Shown here piece by piece: positions 1-7,108 of a DNA stretch of 64,000 nt. The notes below the pieces were generated by a model that saw only the letters and a program-made list of their open reading frames with translations, had not been told where the DNA came from and did no database searches. Both the position numbers and the translations under genes were made by a program. The DNA comes from Gracilimonas sp965227785 (lineage in GTDB: Bacteria; Bacteroidota; Rhodothermia; Balneolales; Balneolaceae), in contig NZ_OZ245785.1 in NCBI RefSeq assembly GCF_965227785.1, forward strand, positions 2,852,001 through 2,916,000. Reading direction: 5' to 3'. Every line of letters starts with the position of its first letter. Positions within the stretch are counted from its first letter, which is position 1.

Positions 1-254
1 TAGCACAGGAGTACAAGGAGAAATAAAAAATAGATGGGAGCATCCTTATAGGCACTGGAGCTTTGTGCCTTCAAACCATAAACGGGATGATTCAAAAACA
101 AAAAGAAATGCCCCGTAGCTGCTATGAAATTAAATTCGTTTCCCAAGTGGAACTTAGGACTTCGCAACGTACAGGGCACTACCTGAATATACAGTTAAAC
201 GTAGATTATGACAAGGTGTTATATTCTATTTAACCAATGATAGCATCAGGCTGG
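1..254. other. Stretch without a recognised gene, left of the lysis genes
   Basis: No convincing reading frame is seen. An 8-bp inverted repeat (TTTAACCA at 229-236, TGGTTAAA at 252-259) overlaps the stop codon of the holin-like gene. It could end the minus-strand transcript, but no strong T-run follows it, so this is only a weak terminator candidate. Confidence 0.4.
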
Positions 255-533
255 TTAAAGCTCATTTTCTTCAACTTCTGTGTTTTGGGAAGAACCGGCA
301 ATTAAGGCAATCACCCCATACACATATCCAATAGCTTCAACGATAGCTAAAATAATAAGAACCGTTTCATCCAATTCCCCGGCATTAATTCGTCCGGTGG
401 TAATCATACCAGATATACCCAAACTGGTTAGCCCACCTTTGGCGATATCCTTTCCTTCTTGGGGAGTTTCTTTTTTGAATAAGGTGATAAGTGTTGGTAC
501 GGATTTGATGACGTTTCTTATTAGTTTTTTCAT
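255..533 (-). CDS. Small membrane protein, holin-like
   Basis: Ninety-two residues with a basic N-terminus, two hydrophobic stretches (about residues 35-48 and 57-80) and an acidic C-terminal tail. It is the last gene of the element's leftward array and lies beside a membrane/coiled-coil protein and an M15 peptidase. That is the usual make-up of a phage lysis cassette. Size, two-helix layout and position suggest a holin that permeabilises the inner membrane, but no family signature is recognised. It could also be a virion membrane protein. Confidence 0.5.
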   Translation of the reverse strand: MKKLIRNVIKSVPTLITLFKKETPQEGKDIAKGGLTSLGISGMITTGRINAGELDETVLIILAIVEAIGYVYGVIALIAGSSQNTEVEENEL

Positions 534-564
534 GAGTAATAAGGCTAAATTAGGTTAATAAGGC

Positions 565-852
565 TTATTCACTCCCTCGTTCGAGGGACTGAATGCGTTG
601 TTCGTGTTTGGTTAGTTCTTGGTCGGTTTTGGCTTGGAAGGATTCAATGGACTCTTTTATTGTTTCCAGATCAACGCCCTGAATTTTTTGTTCAGCCCTG
701 ATATTGATCATCAGCTCATACCATCGTTTGATTTCATCGGTCTGGTTGTTGATCGAGTCGTAAATGCCGGTCAAAAACAGGCAAATGATGGTCGTAATGA
801 TCAGCTCTTTATACTTGCTGAGGTAATGCTCAGGCTTTGGTGGCTTGCTCAT
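565..852 (-). CDS. N-terminally anchored coiled-coil protein, possible i-spanin
   Basis: Ninety-five residues: short N-terminus, one membrane helix at about residues 17-31, then a charged coiled-coil rich region to the end (KHEQRIQSLERG). The layout matches inner-membrane spanins (Rz-like), which help disrupt the outer membrane at lysis. It overlaps the upstream M15 peptidase gene by 23 bases, so the two are probably translated together. No overlapping outer-membrane spanin partner was found. Function is inferred from topology and neighbours only. Confidence 0.5.
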   Translation of the reverse strand: MSKPPKPEHYLSKYKELIITTIICLFLTGIYDSINNQTDEIKRWYELMINIRAEQKIQGVDLETIKESIESFQAKTDQELTKHEQRIQSLERGSE

Positions 853-1384
853 AGCGTTGCTCGTAGTTCTGAATAGCTTCAGTTAGTGATATAGTTAGTT
901 TGTTCTCCCGGCAGTAAAACCGTCCGGTTTTTGTCGATTGGTAGTAGTAATGGCCATCAATCCGGAGCCACCGCAGAGGCCGCTCATTGATTTGTTTGCC
1001 ACTCCACCCGTCCACATGAAGGCCGATAGCCGGAATCTTCTTTCCACTTATCTTGTGAGTGAAATTCCAGTCGAAATACAACCCCACTCCCTGAAAAGGC
1101 CAGGTAGTTGCAAGCAGCCAGTGTTGGAAAGGGTTTGCCTGTTTGGTAAGCCACTCGGTAAAAAGCAGGCAGTCAATGGCCAAACCTTTACCGTGAGATT
1201 TCAGGTCGTTATCTCGCCAGGCAGACGTGATTAGAGTTTTTGTGCCCGTCCAATCTCTCCAGGCAAGAAATGAGCGCAAGAAATCCACATCCATTTGGGA
1301 GATATCTCCCTGGATTTCAAAGTCGGACAGCGAAAAATTGCCCCCATAGCTTTCTATAAGGGCAATGTAGTCGGCTCGTTTCAT
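830..1384 (-). CDS. M15-family peptidoglycan peptidase (endolysin candidate)
   Basis: The 184-residue protein carries the zinc-peptidase signature of the M15 / VanY-like D-Ala-D-Ala peptidases: SAWR, then SHGKGLAID (His64, Asp71) and GLHVD (His123, Asp125), matching the metal ligands and catalytic region. It would cut peptide bonds in peptidoglycan. No signal peptide or membrane helix is seen, so export would need the holin-like protein downstream. It sits between a membrane coiled-coil protein and the tail-anchored protein at 1389, which supports a role as the lysis endopeptidase. A virion entry role is an alternative. Confidence 0.75.
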   Translation of the reverse strand: MKRADYIALIESYGGNFSLSDFEIQGDISQMDVDFLRSFLAWRDWTGTKTLITSAWRDNDLKSHGKGLAIDCLLFTEWLTKQANPFQHWLLATTWPFQGVGLYFDWNFTHKISGKKIPAIGLHVDGWSGKQINERPLRWLRIDGHYYYQSTKTGRFYCRENKLTISLTEAIQNYEQRYEQATKA

Positions 1385-1388
1385 GGGG

Positions 1389-1622
1389 CTATTTCTTGAA
1401 CTTTAGCCACAGAAAGCCAGCGCCAACGGCAATAGCAGCCGCTTTGTACTTCATGGGGACTTCACCGTTGATGTACTTTTTGGCGGTATCTACCAAGTCC
1501 GTTTTGGTGTTTTCGGCTTCGGCGTTTTTAACGTCCACTACAGGGGAGGAACCGATACCGGCTCCATTGTTTCCGCAGCCGCATCCAAGGCCGTTATCAG
1601 AGGTATAGCTTGATTTACTCAT
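1389..1622 (-). CDS. Small Gly/Cys-rich protein with C-terminal membrane anchor
   Basis: Seventy-seven residues. The N-terminus reads MSKSSYTSDNGLG, followed by a GCGCGN cluster, a polar middle and one C-terminal helix (about residues 58-74) ending in basic residues. This is one of ten tail-anchored proteins in the element and shares the short N-terminal Ser-rich/Tyr pattern and a Gly-Leu-Gly. A membrane component of the virion is inferred; no family is recognised. The two close Cys residues could form a disulfide or bind metal. Confidence 0.6.
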   Translation of the reverse strand: MSKSSYTSDNGLGCGCGNNGAGIGSSPVVDVKNAEAENTKTDLVDTAKKYINGEVPMKYKAAAIAVGAGFLWLKFKK

Positions 1623-1638
1623 GGGTTATCAGGTTAGG

Positions 1639-2025
1639 TTAGCGTAAGATTTTAAAGAGGATTCCGGCTCCAACAATACCGGCCCCGGCCAGTGCGATCA
1701 TCTTCTTGTTGATCGGTTTTTTCTGTGTGACCACCGGCTCACTTTTGGTTATAGAAGGCTGGGCAGTTGCCACAGGCTTTTTGGTCAAATCACGGACCAC
1801 CGGAGTTACTTTGGGTGGCGTAATTTTGGGCAATTTTGGCAGAACCGGTTTTCTCATCCTGGGAGAAAGACCCCGAGGAATGGATATGGTTGGTCGCCGA
1901 GTAACGCCAGTAGATACCGGTCGGATAGCGGTGTTCAACTCAGTGGGTAGTGTCGGGCCGAGTACCATTCGCCCCAAACCGGGTGAGTGTTCCTCGCTGT
2001 AGATATATCCGGAAGATGATTTCAT
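1639..2025 (-). CDS. Pro-rich tail-anchored protein with N-terminal SGY motif
   Basis: The 128-residue protein starts MKSSSGYIYSEE and has GLG near residue 17. A long basic, Pro/Thr-rich linker follows, then a C-terminal Gly/Ala-rich membrane helix (about 109-128) ending in Leu-Arg. Architecture matches the proteins at 16471, 17428 and 18191: short N-terminal motif, flexible spacer, membrane anchor. A virion protein that tethers capsid to internal membrane is a plausible guess. Function unknown. Confidence 0.6.
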   Translation of the reverse strand: MKSSSGYIYSEEHSPGLGRMVLGPTLPTELNTAIRPVSTGVTRRPTISIPRGLSPRMRKPVLPKLPKITPPKVTPVVRDLTKKPVATAQPSITKSEPVVTQKKPINKKMIALAGAGIVGAGILFKILR

Positions 2026-2031
2026 AGTGTT

Positions 2032-2586
2032 TTATTGTGTGTTAAAGATTTGGTAGGAAATAAATCCTGTGATGATGAGTGGCACCAGTACCATGCTGGC
2101 CGTGGACGCTTTGGAAATACCCATTACCGACTCCACGATTTCTTTACGGCGCAGCACATCGGAGGCGTAATTTTGCCCGGTGGTAATCAGGTTCGGATCA
2201 ATGCCAGCATTTATGGTATTTCTTACTTTTGAGTAGCCTGCGTTGTATGCCGCTACAGCTGGAGTGAGCTTGCCGCCAAATTTGCCGATCAGATCCGCCA
2301 GGAACTTGCTGCCATAGTGGATGTTAGCGCGGTGGTCGTTATTGGCATGGGAGCTGGTAAAGTCCGAATGATAACGCCGATCTATTTGCATGATGCCGAT
2401 GCCGTTTCCATTGTCGCCCGTCCAGTTACCATCCAAGGCCAATCCCATGTGACTTTCCCTGGAGGCGATGGCCAAGAGCAGGGAAACCGGCACATTATTC
2501 GCCCGAGAAGCTTCATAGAAGTGCCCCATGATGCCTTTCACGCGAAGGTAGCTAAGCTGGGAAGATATGGACAGGGCGCTGCTCAC
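2032..2586 (-). CDS. Lytic transglycosylase (SLT / lysozyme-like) with C-terminal membrane anchor
   Basis: A goose-lysozyme/SLT fold is evident: LLAIASRES with the likely catalytic Glu near residue 48, GIGIMQID, and AYNAGYSKV in the later substrate-binding region. It would cleave the glycan strands of peptidoglycan. Unlike secreted enzymes it ends in one hydrophobic helix (about 164-180), so it is probably fixed to the virion membrane and used at entry, as known for transglycosylases of PRD1-type phages. The first codon is GTG directly after the upstream stop; an in-frame ATG at 2529 is an alternative start. Confidence 0.8.
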   Translation of the reverse strand: MSSALSISSQLSYLRVKGIMGHFYEASRANNVPVSLLLAIASRESHMGLALDGNWTGDNGNGIGIMQIDRRYHSDFTSSHANNDHRANIHYGSKFLADLIGKFGGKLTPAVAAYNAGYSKVRNTINAGIDPNLITTGQNYASDVLRRKEIVESVMGISKASTASMVLVPLIITGFISYQIFNTQ

Positions 2587-3990
2587 TTATACAATCGCCT
2601 TGCAGTTGAAGGTGACTTTTGCTGTTTCTCCCGCTCCGATGGTAAACTGATCGACCGGAGCCAATGCCTTTCGGGCCAAAAGATGCGGGTGGATATTTAA
2701 TGAGTTATTCTTGTTGCCGAATAGACCAATTTCACGGACGGTAATGGTTGTTGCGCCCCGGTTCTCAAAAATACGCTCTACCGGGAAGTACACCTCGTTT
2801 GCCACATCATCGACTACCAATTGTCCGATATGCGTGCCGTGGTGCACCAGTTCCCCATCCCCATATCCGTGTGGAACGCCATTCACTTCCGCATTTTCTG
2901 GAGTGAGTGAAGTATCGGTCATGGATACAAACTTGTTGGAGGTTCCCACGCGAACGCCAAATTGCCAGCCTTCCAGATTCCGATCGACATTGAAGTTTAC
3001 CCCTGTTCCGCCACCACCTAAACCGGCAGTAAAATGAAACTCGTTTTCCCAGTTGTAGGCAGCGCTTGGGTTGGCAATCCGGTGCAAGATAGACATGAAA
3101 CTTTCCGTCCAACCACCATTAGTGCCATTGGCGTCCGTATCCTGATTAAAGTTCTCAATCATGGAAATGATCTCGTAATCCAGAGACAAGGTGGAGGTAT
3201 TTCCAAGACTGATGGGTGCCCCAAGCACGTCCCGAGCCATTAGCATATACGCACTCTTGGCATTGCCAGACATAATGCCAATTTCTCTAATATCTCGAAT
3301 GGCTCCCGTCATGTTGGTGAACGGTCGGGATAGGGTAAATTTGGAACTCTCCTGGTCGGTAATAAGTGAAGTAATGGACACAGCCCCTTGGGTGCACCCC
3401 CGCTTGAAATACCCCGGAAGGCACAAATCAGAGGCTTTTACTGGTTGGTCACTCATGCCGATGATTGGCTCCCAATTTATCGGAAGGTGATAATCTCTGT
3501 CTGTCCAGGTATTTCTGTATTTGGCTGCCATAGAAACACCGGAAGTTCCATCCCATACGCCCGTCAGGTGAGGCACAATCCCCCGAATGTAATATTTATA
3601 CGTGCTATGGCGATCCAAAGGGAATTGCCCGATGGTATTATCATGAAAGTACACGCCGTTCAATCCTTCTAACCCGAGTACTCCTTGTATGGTAATCAAG
3701 TCATGTTCCACACCACTGTATTCATGATACTTGTCAAGCTCAATGATGAGATCCTGTCCGGATTCAGTAATACTGGTGATGTTGCTGATTTCTTTACGGG
3801 TACTATTCCCATCCCAGTAGTCATCCTGATTGGTTTTACCCATTTGAATGCGCATCCACTTAAGCAGGTTTCCAACAAAGCTTTCGCATTTCATGCGGTA
3901 CAGATGCCGCTGTTCCAGGGACAGGTCGCAGTACATGTCGAGACCGCTTGCCGTTTTTCCTACGTTTAAATCCGTTGTAATGGTTTTCAT
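2587..3990 (-). CDS. Large putative virion structural protein
   Basis: About 467 residues; the ATG at 3990 is preferred over a TTG six codons upstream. There is no membrane helix. The last ~50 residues (TVREIGLFG, LLARKALAPVDQFTIGAG, then a closing beta strand) resemble the C-terminal beta module common in phage tail-collar, spike and capsid-associated proteins. The rest is beta-rich and Gly/Asn/Thr-rich. It lies between the transglycosylase and a fibronectin-like gene. A spike/vertex or minor capsid role fits; no family can be named. Confidence 0.55.
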   Translation of the reverse strand: MKTITTDLNVGKTASGLDMYCDLSLEQRHLYRMKCESFVGNLLKWMRIQMGKTNQDDYWDGNSTRKEISNITSITESGQDLIIELDKYHEYSGVEHDLITIQGVLGLEGLNGVYFHDNTIGQFPLDRHSTYKYYIRGIVPHLTGVWDGTSGVSMAAKYRNTWTDRDYHLPINWEPIIGMSDQPVKASDLCLPGYFKRGCTQGAVSITSLITDQESSKFTLSRPFTNMTGAIRDIREIGIMSGNAKSAYMLMARDVLGAPISLGNTSTLSLDYEIISMIENFNQDTDANGTNGGWTESFMSILHRIANPSAAYNWENEFHFTAGLGGGGTGVNFNVDRNLEGWQFGVRVGTSNKFVSMTDTSLTPENAEVNGVPHGYGDGELVHHGTHIGQLVVDDVANEVYFPVERIFENRGATTITVREIGLFGNKNNSLNIHPHLLARKALAPVDQFTIGAGETAKVTFNCKAIV

Positions 3991-4016
3991 GGGTGATGTG
4001 TTATGCAAATATGGGT

Positions 4017-4595
4017 TTATGTAATGGTGTAGCTGATATTGGTAGTCAGGGAACTGCTGTTGTTGGTATTGACCTCTTTCACCTGGTCCAGTGGTGCCGG
4101 TTGAGAGTGCTCGTGGTCAAAAGCCGCTGGCTGATCCGAGGCAATCGGTTCGGTGCGATATCCGGATATGGAAGTCTCAGGAAAGCTCGTGCAGTCGATG
4201 CTGGTGGTTTTAACCAGTACCAATTCCAACTGAGTTTCGGTAGCAAGTCGCCCACGGTTTTTTATGGCCAGATCCGGAGGCACCACGACCATGTAGATGT
4301 CCGAAATCCCGGTTTTGCCATGCTCAGTTCGCGAGCGCACGCGGAAATAATGCCGCTGATCGACCAGGGTTTGTGGAAGGTAAAGCTGGTGATAACGCAC
4401 CATTTCTTCAGGCTCGGTGTGAATTTCTGGCGTCTGGAATGGAACCGAGTCGTCCCAGCCCCAGTCAATCTGGCTCGATGCCGGTTCTCCGGTAGCCCAC
4501 GAGATCAAAATGGAGCCATCAACAAGCATTCCGCTCACGACCCGCATTTTGAAAGCTTCGTTTAGGCCAAATTCCTGCCCGCTAATCTTGCTCAT
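4017..4595 (-). CDS. Fibronectin-III-like protein, putative virion surface protein
   Basis: The 192 residues include a beta-sandwich pattern like fibronectin type III between about residues 15 and 110: ILISWATGEPASSQIDW, then HYFRVRSRTEHGKTG. The rest is polar with no membrane helix or signal peptide. Such domains are frequent on phage surface proteins, where they bind host glycans. It is one base from the upstream gene stop, inside the putative structural block. Role inferred from domain and position. Confidence 0.55.
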   Translation of the reverse strand: MSKISGQEFGLNEAFKMRVVSGMLVDGSILISWATGEPASSQIDWGWDDSVPFQTPEIHTEPEEMVRYHQLYLPQTLVDQRHYFRVRSRTEHGKTGISDIYMVVVPPDLAIKNRGRLATETQLELVLVKTTSIDCTSFPETSISGYRTEPIASDQPAAFDHEHSQPAPLDQVKEVNTNNSSSLTTNISYTIT

Positions 4596-4596
4596 C

Positions 4597-5010
4597 TTAG
4601 CTTGTCCAAAAGATTTCGGTTACCAGGGCTTTGGACTCCGCTCCGGGATTGGTCGCTTCATCCCATAGCCCCATAAAGCCGCCTTTGTAGAGCTCGCCGA
4701 AACGTCGTAAATCATAGTGAAGGGTTTCCCCGGCTCGAAGTTTGAAGGTGTAGTACTTGTCGGAAATGCGCTGGCTGTCCAGGGCAATCATCAGCTCGCC
4801 TTCGCTGTTGTTTTGAATAATAACTCCCAAACGGTGCGGGTTTTCGTTGACCAGGCGAACAGGTGCTTCGCCTTGCTTCATGACCGGGGATATGGAGGAC
4901 GCAATTCGAGCTTGACTGGGCTGGCTGCCTTGCGGTTTTTGCAGGTTTGTAACCAGCGCTTCCACGTTGGCGGCCAGCTCGCAAAGCACTTTAATTAGTT
5001 CGTTGAGCAT
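4597..5010 (-). CDS. Small coiled-coil/beta protein, putative structural
   Basis: The 137 residues begin with a short helical segment (LIKVLCELAANVEALVTNL) that may form a coiled coil. After it comes a beta-rich half (VRLVNENPHRLGVIIQNNSE, a Leu-rich strand pattern, ending EIFWTS). That half resembles small phage structural proteins built on a beta-sandwich. Spacing to the neighbouring candidate capsid gene at 5013 is two bases, so they are co-translated. No family assignment is possible from sequence alone. Confidence 0.5.
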   Translation of the reverse strand: MLNELIKVLCELAANVEALVTNLQKPQGSQPSQARIASSISPVMKQGEAPVRLVNENPHRLGVIIQNNSEGELMIALDSQRISDKYYTFKLRAGETLHYDLRRFGELYKGGFMGLWDEATNPGAESKALVTEIFWTS

Positions 5011-5012
5011 AG

Positions 5013-5789
5013 CTACTCCGCTGGGATGAATCCGGTTCTTATCTGCACGTAGCTCTCACAAAGGAAACTTACCTCGGCAGGCTGGGCACCATAGTTGGAA
5101 GCGTACACGTCAAACGGCACGTTCGAGCCCACCACAAAGGGTACGTTGATGTACTTGTCGTTGAACTCGTCGTTCACCTGCTCCAGGAATACTTCATCGC
5201 GAACCGTGGTGTTGTACACTTTCATCGAAGCGGTAATAGCTCCTGGCTGGTTACTGCTCATGGCCATGCGCCGAACCTGAACGTCCACGCTTTTGCTTTT
5301 CACGCCCAGATCAATGTTGAGCCCGCCAGCTGGAACCGTGCTATGGCCATACAGGAACCGGGGCACGGGAACCGAAGCTCCAATCTGCTGGTAGGCCGCA
5401 TTTAGTTTGGACAGGGCAAACTGGTCATAACCGACAATCTGAATGTTTACCGTTTGCTTAGCAGCACCGGTATTGGTGAGTTCAAAAACGATATGGTTGT
5501 TCTTTTGAATGATAAAAGGAGCAAATAGTCCGTCAATAGATTTGAACAGATTGTGCACTACCGAGAGCTGGACGCCCCGAAACAGATAAAGGTCTTCGTT
5601 TAGACGAGCGGAAATCAAAATGGCATTCATGTTGGCGCTGAACGGGAGAATCTTTCGGATGCCGTAGCGCTCTCCACCCATGCCGTTCATGGTAAGGTGA
5701 GCCGTTGCTCCCGGTTGCACCTCAACAGATTTGGCCGGATTGTAAGCTGAACTTTCTTTAGGAGGTAAAAAATTGGAGAGTATCTTCAT
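5013..5789 (-). CDS. Beta-rich candidate capsid protein (258 residues)
   Basis: No membrane helix, signal peptide or enzyme motif. Alternating hydrophobic strands occur throughout (SVEVQPGATAHLTMNG; IVFELTNTGAAKQTVNIQI; FDVYASNYGAQPAEVSFL), a pattern consistent with one or two jelly rolls. Its length is in the range of known capsid proteins of tailless phages: PM2 P2 is about 270 residues, and the larger single-jelly-roll subunits of sphaerolipovirus-type phages are similar. It is directly downstream of the 203-residue gene and its terminator. Structure prediction would decide. Confidence 0.45.
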   Translation of the reverse strand: MKILSNFLPPKESSAYNPAKSVEVQPGATAHLTMNGMGGERYGIRKILPFSANMNAILISARLNEDLYLFRGVQLSVVHNLFKSIDGLFAPFIIQKNNHIVFELTNTGAAKQTVNIQIVGYDQFALSKLNAAYQQIGASVPVPRFLYGHSTVPAGGLNIDLGVKSKSVDVQVRRMAMSSNQPGAITASMKVYNTTVRDEVFLEQVNDEFNDKYINVPFVVGSNVPFDVYASNYGAQPAEVSFLCESYVQIRTGFIPAE

Positions 5790-5819
5790 GGTGTTGCTTT
5801 GAGGTAGTCAGGATTACTT

Positions 5820-5864
5820 GGAAAAAAGAATCCCGCCGGAATCAGCGAACTGAAACCGGCGGGT
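5820..5864 (-). terminator. Intrinsic terminator/attenuator after the 203-residue gene
   Basis: A perfect 8-bp GC stem (CCCGCCGG at 5832-5839, CCGGCGGG at 5856-5863, 16-base loop) lies 10 bases after the stop codon at 5874. On the minus strand it is followed by ATTCTTTTTTC. It is the clearest terminator within the element and would raise the level of the upstream 203-residue gene relative to genes beyond it, as is common for major capsid genes. Confidence 0.8.
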
Positions 5865-5873
5865 AGGGATGGA

Positions 5874-6485
5874 TTACTCAACTTCAGCGACTACCATGGA
5901 AGCCCTGAGCCACAACTCTCCCTGACCGGATTGGTTCCAGTTCTCTGTGGTTGGGAACACTGAGGCGTCATCAAAATGGACGGCAAGGGAAACCGTCTGG
6001 TTGATGGCCAGATCAAACGGATCGGCCAGGCGGTACTCACTGGCAGATTTCATGGTAACAAGCCGGCGATACTCAGCTACGGCGTCAACGGTATTATTGG
6101 TGGCCGAGGTAAACTGAATACCGGTTCCAGCAAAGTTGGAGAACTCACTCATGGGAGCGCGGAGGAATTCCTTGTTGTCGTTATCGGCCTGAAGCAGAAT
6201 GGCCGCGTCTTTGAGCCCGTTCACGATGGCGCGTGCATCGATGCCATTGGCTGGATCGTCTTCAATAAATTGTTTGGTGAGTTCAAAGGATAGGCCCAGA
6301 ATCCGGCGTTTCATAGCTCCGGGAAACGGGTTACTTACATAGTTGTCCCGCGTTAGTTTTCGATCTGCATTAGCAGGAAAGAAATTAAGGACTGATTGAT
6401 TTTGCTGTACTTTGCGTGTGTCAAAATAGGTCTTGATGCGCGCAGTAGCTGGAACAAGTGCTTTTTTGGAGATTTTATCGCTCAT
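5874..6485 (-). CDS. Candidate major capsid protein (203 residues)
   Basis: A soluble protein without membrane helix or enzyme motif. It has a short basic N-terminus, strand patterns (RRILGLSFELTKQF; SEYRLADPFDLAINQTVSL; ELWLRASMVVAEVE) and a helical insert near residues 80-105. The N-terminal PATARIKTYFD region resembles the extended arm often seen in small jelly-roll coat proteins. An intrinsic terminator follows immediately, which suggests high, separately tuned expression. With the 258-residue protein it could form a two-component single-jelly-roll shell. Identification as the coat protein is inference. Confidence 0.45.
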   Translation of the reverse strand: MSDKISKKALVPATARIKTYFDTRKVQQNQSVLNFFPANADRKLTRDNYVSNPFPGAMKRRILGLSFELTKQFIEDDPANGIDARAIVNGLKDAAILLQADNDNKEFLRAPMSEFSNFAGTGIQFTSATNNTVDAVAEYRRLVTMKSASEYRLADPFDLAINQTVSLAVHFDDASVFPTTENWNQSGQGELWLRASMVVAEVE

Positions 6486-6576
6486 AACTGTGATTTAAAA
6501 GGTTTAGAAAATGGCTGATAGCCGGTTTGGTATTACCAGTACCCCTTTTGCAATGCAGAGCTATGAGGCGTTATTT

Positions 6577-7080
6577 CTAGACTTCGATGGTATTATCAAC
6601 CTCTAAAGAATGTTCTACCTCATCCACATGGTGTGTTTTTTCCTGGATTTCAGGCAGGTTGTCATACACGTACCCGGAGCCATCCATAAGACCTTGCTGG
6701 GGTGTCCAGTCAGGGGTAATAAATTTGATGACTTCCATTACGCCTTGTACGCCCATACCCATGGCCAAACCGCGAACGTGTTTGTTTTTGGAAAGGAGCG
6801 TTAGAAGTACTCCAGCGGTGAGAGGGATACCTGCTCGGGTGGCTTGTTGAATAGTTGCTGAGGCGTTGCCTGTCAGCAAGGGGACGGCCAGGACATTCAT
6901 CTGGGCTGCCACCGCTTGTCCACCAAGAATATATCCGGCGGTGATAGCCTGCTGCTTGAACTCAGAGACCGCCTTCTCGGTAGTGATTTTGCTTTCTGTT
7001 ATCATATTACTGCGTCGTTTGTTTGGGTTTTCGATGATTTGTAGCTCGGAAGGGTTCTTGGCGAACACGCGCTCTTTCAT
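6577..7080 (-). CDS. Multi-helix membrane protein with acidic tail
   Basis: The 167 residues contain Gly/Ala-rich hydrophobic segments at roughly 45-70, 73-97 and 103-120, then an acidic, His-containing tail. The N-terminal 25 residues are polar and basic; an in-frame ATG at 7005 may be the true start. It lies between the polyvalent protein and the candidate capsid gene. Hydrophobicity and location suggest a virion membrane or scaffold-like protein. No family is recognised. Confidence 0.5.
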   Translation of the reverse strand: MKERVFAKNPSELQIIENPNKRRSNMITESKITTEKAVSEFKQQAITAGYILGGQAVAAQMNVLAVPLLTGNASATIQQATRAGIPLTAGVLLTLLSKNKHVRGLAMGMGVQGVMEVIKFITPDWTPQQGLMDGSGYVYDNLPEIQEKTHHVDEVEHSLEVDNTIEV

Positions 7081-7108
7081 AGGTGCCTTCGTTGTTCTGG
7101 CGGGTGGC

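Noticed and set aside
112..120. Nine bases (CCCGTAGCT) identical to the tRNA 5' part at 25866, as a possible attachment repeat
   Set aside because: Too short to be convincing, the left end of the element is probably outside the window, and integration normally duplicates the 3' part of a tRNA.
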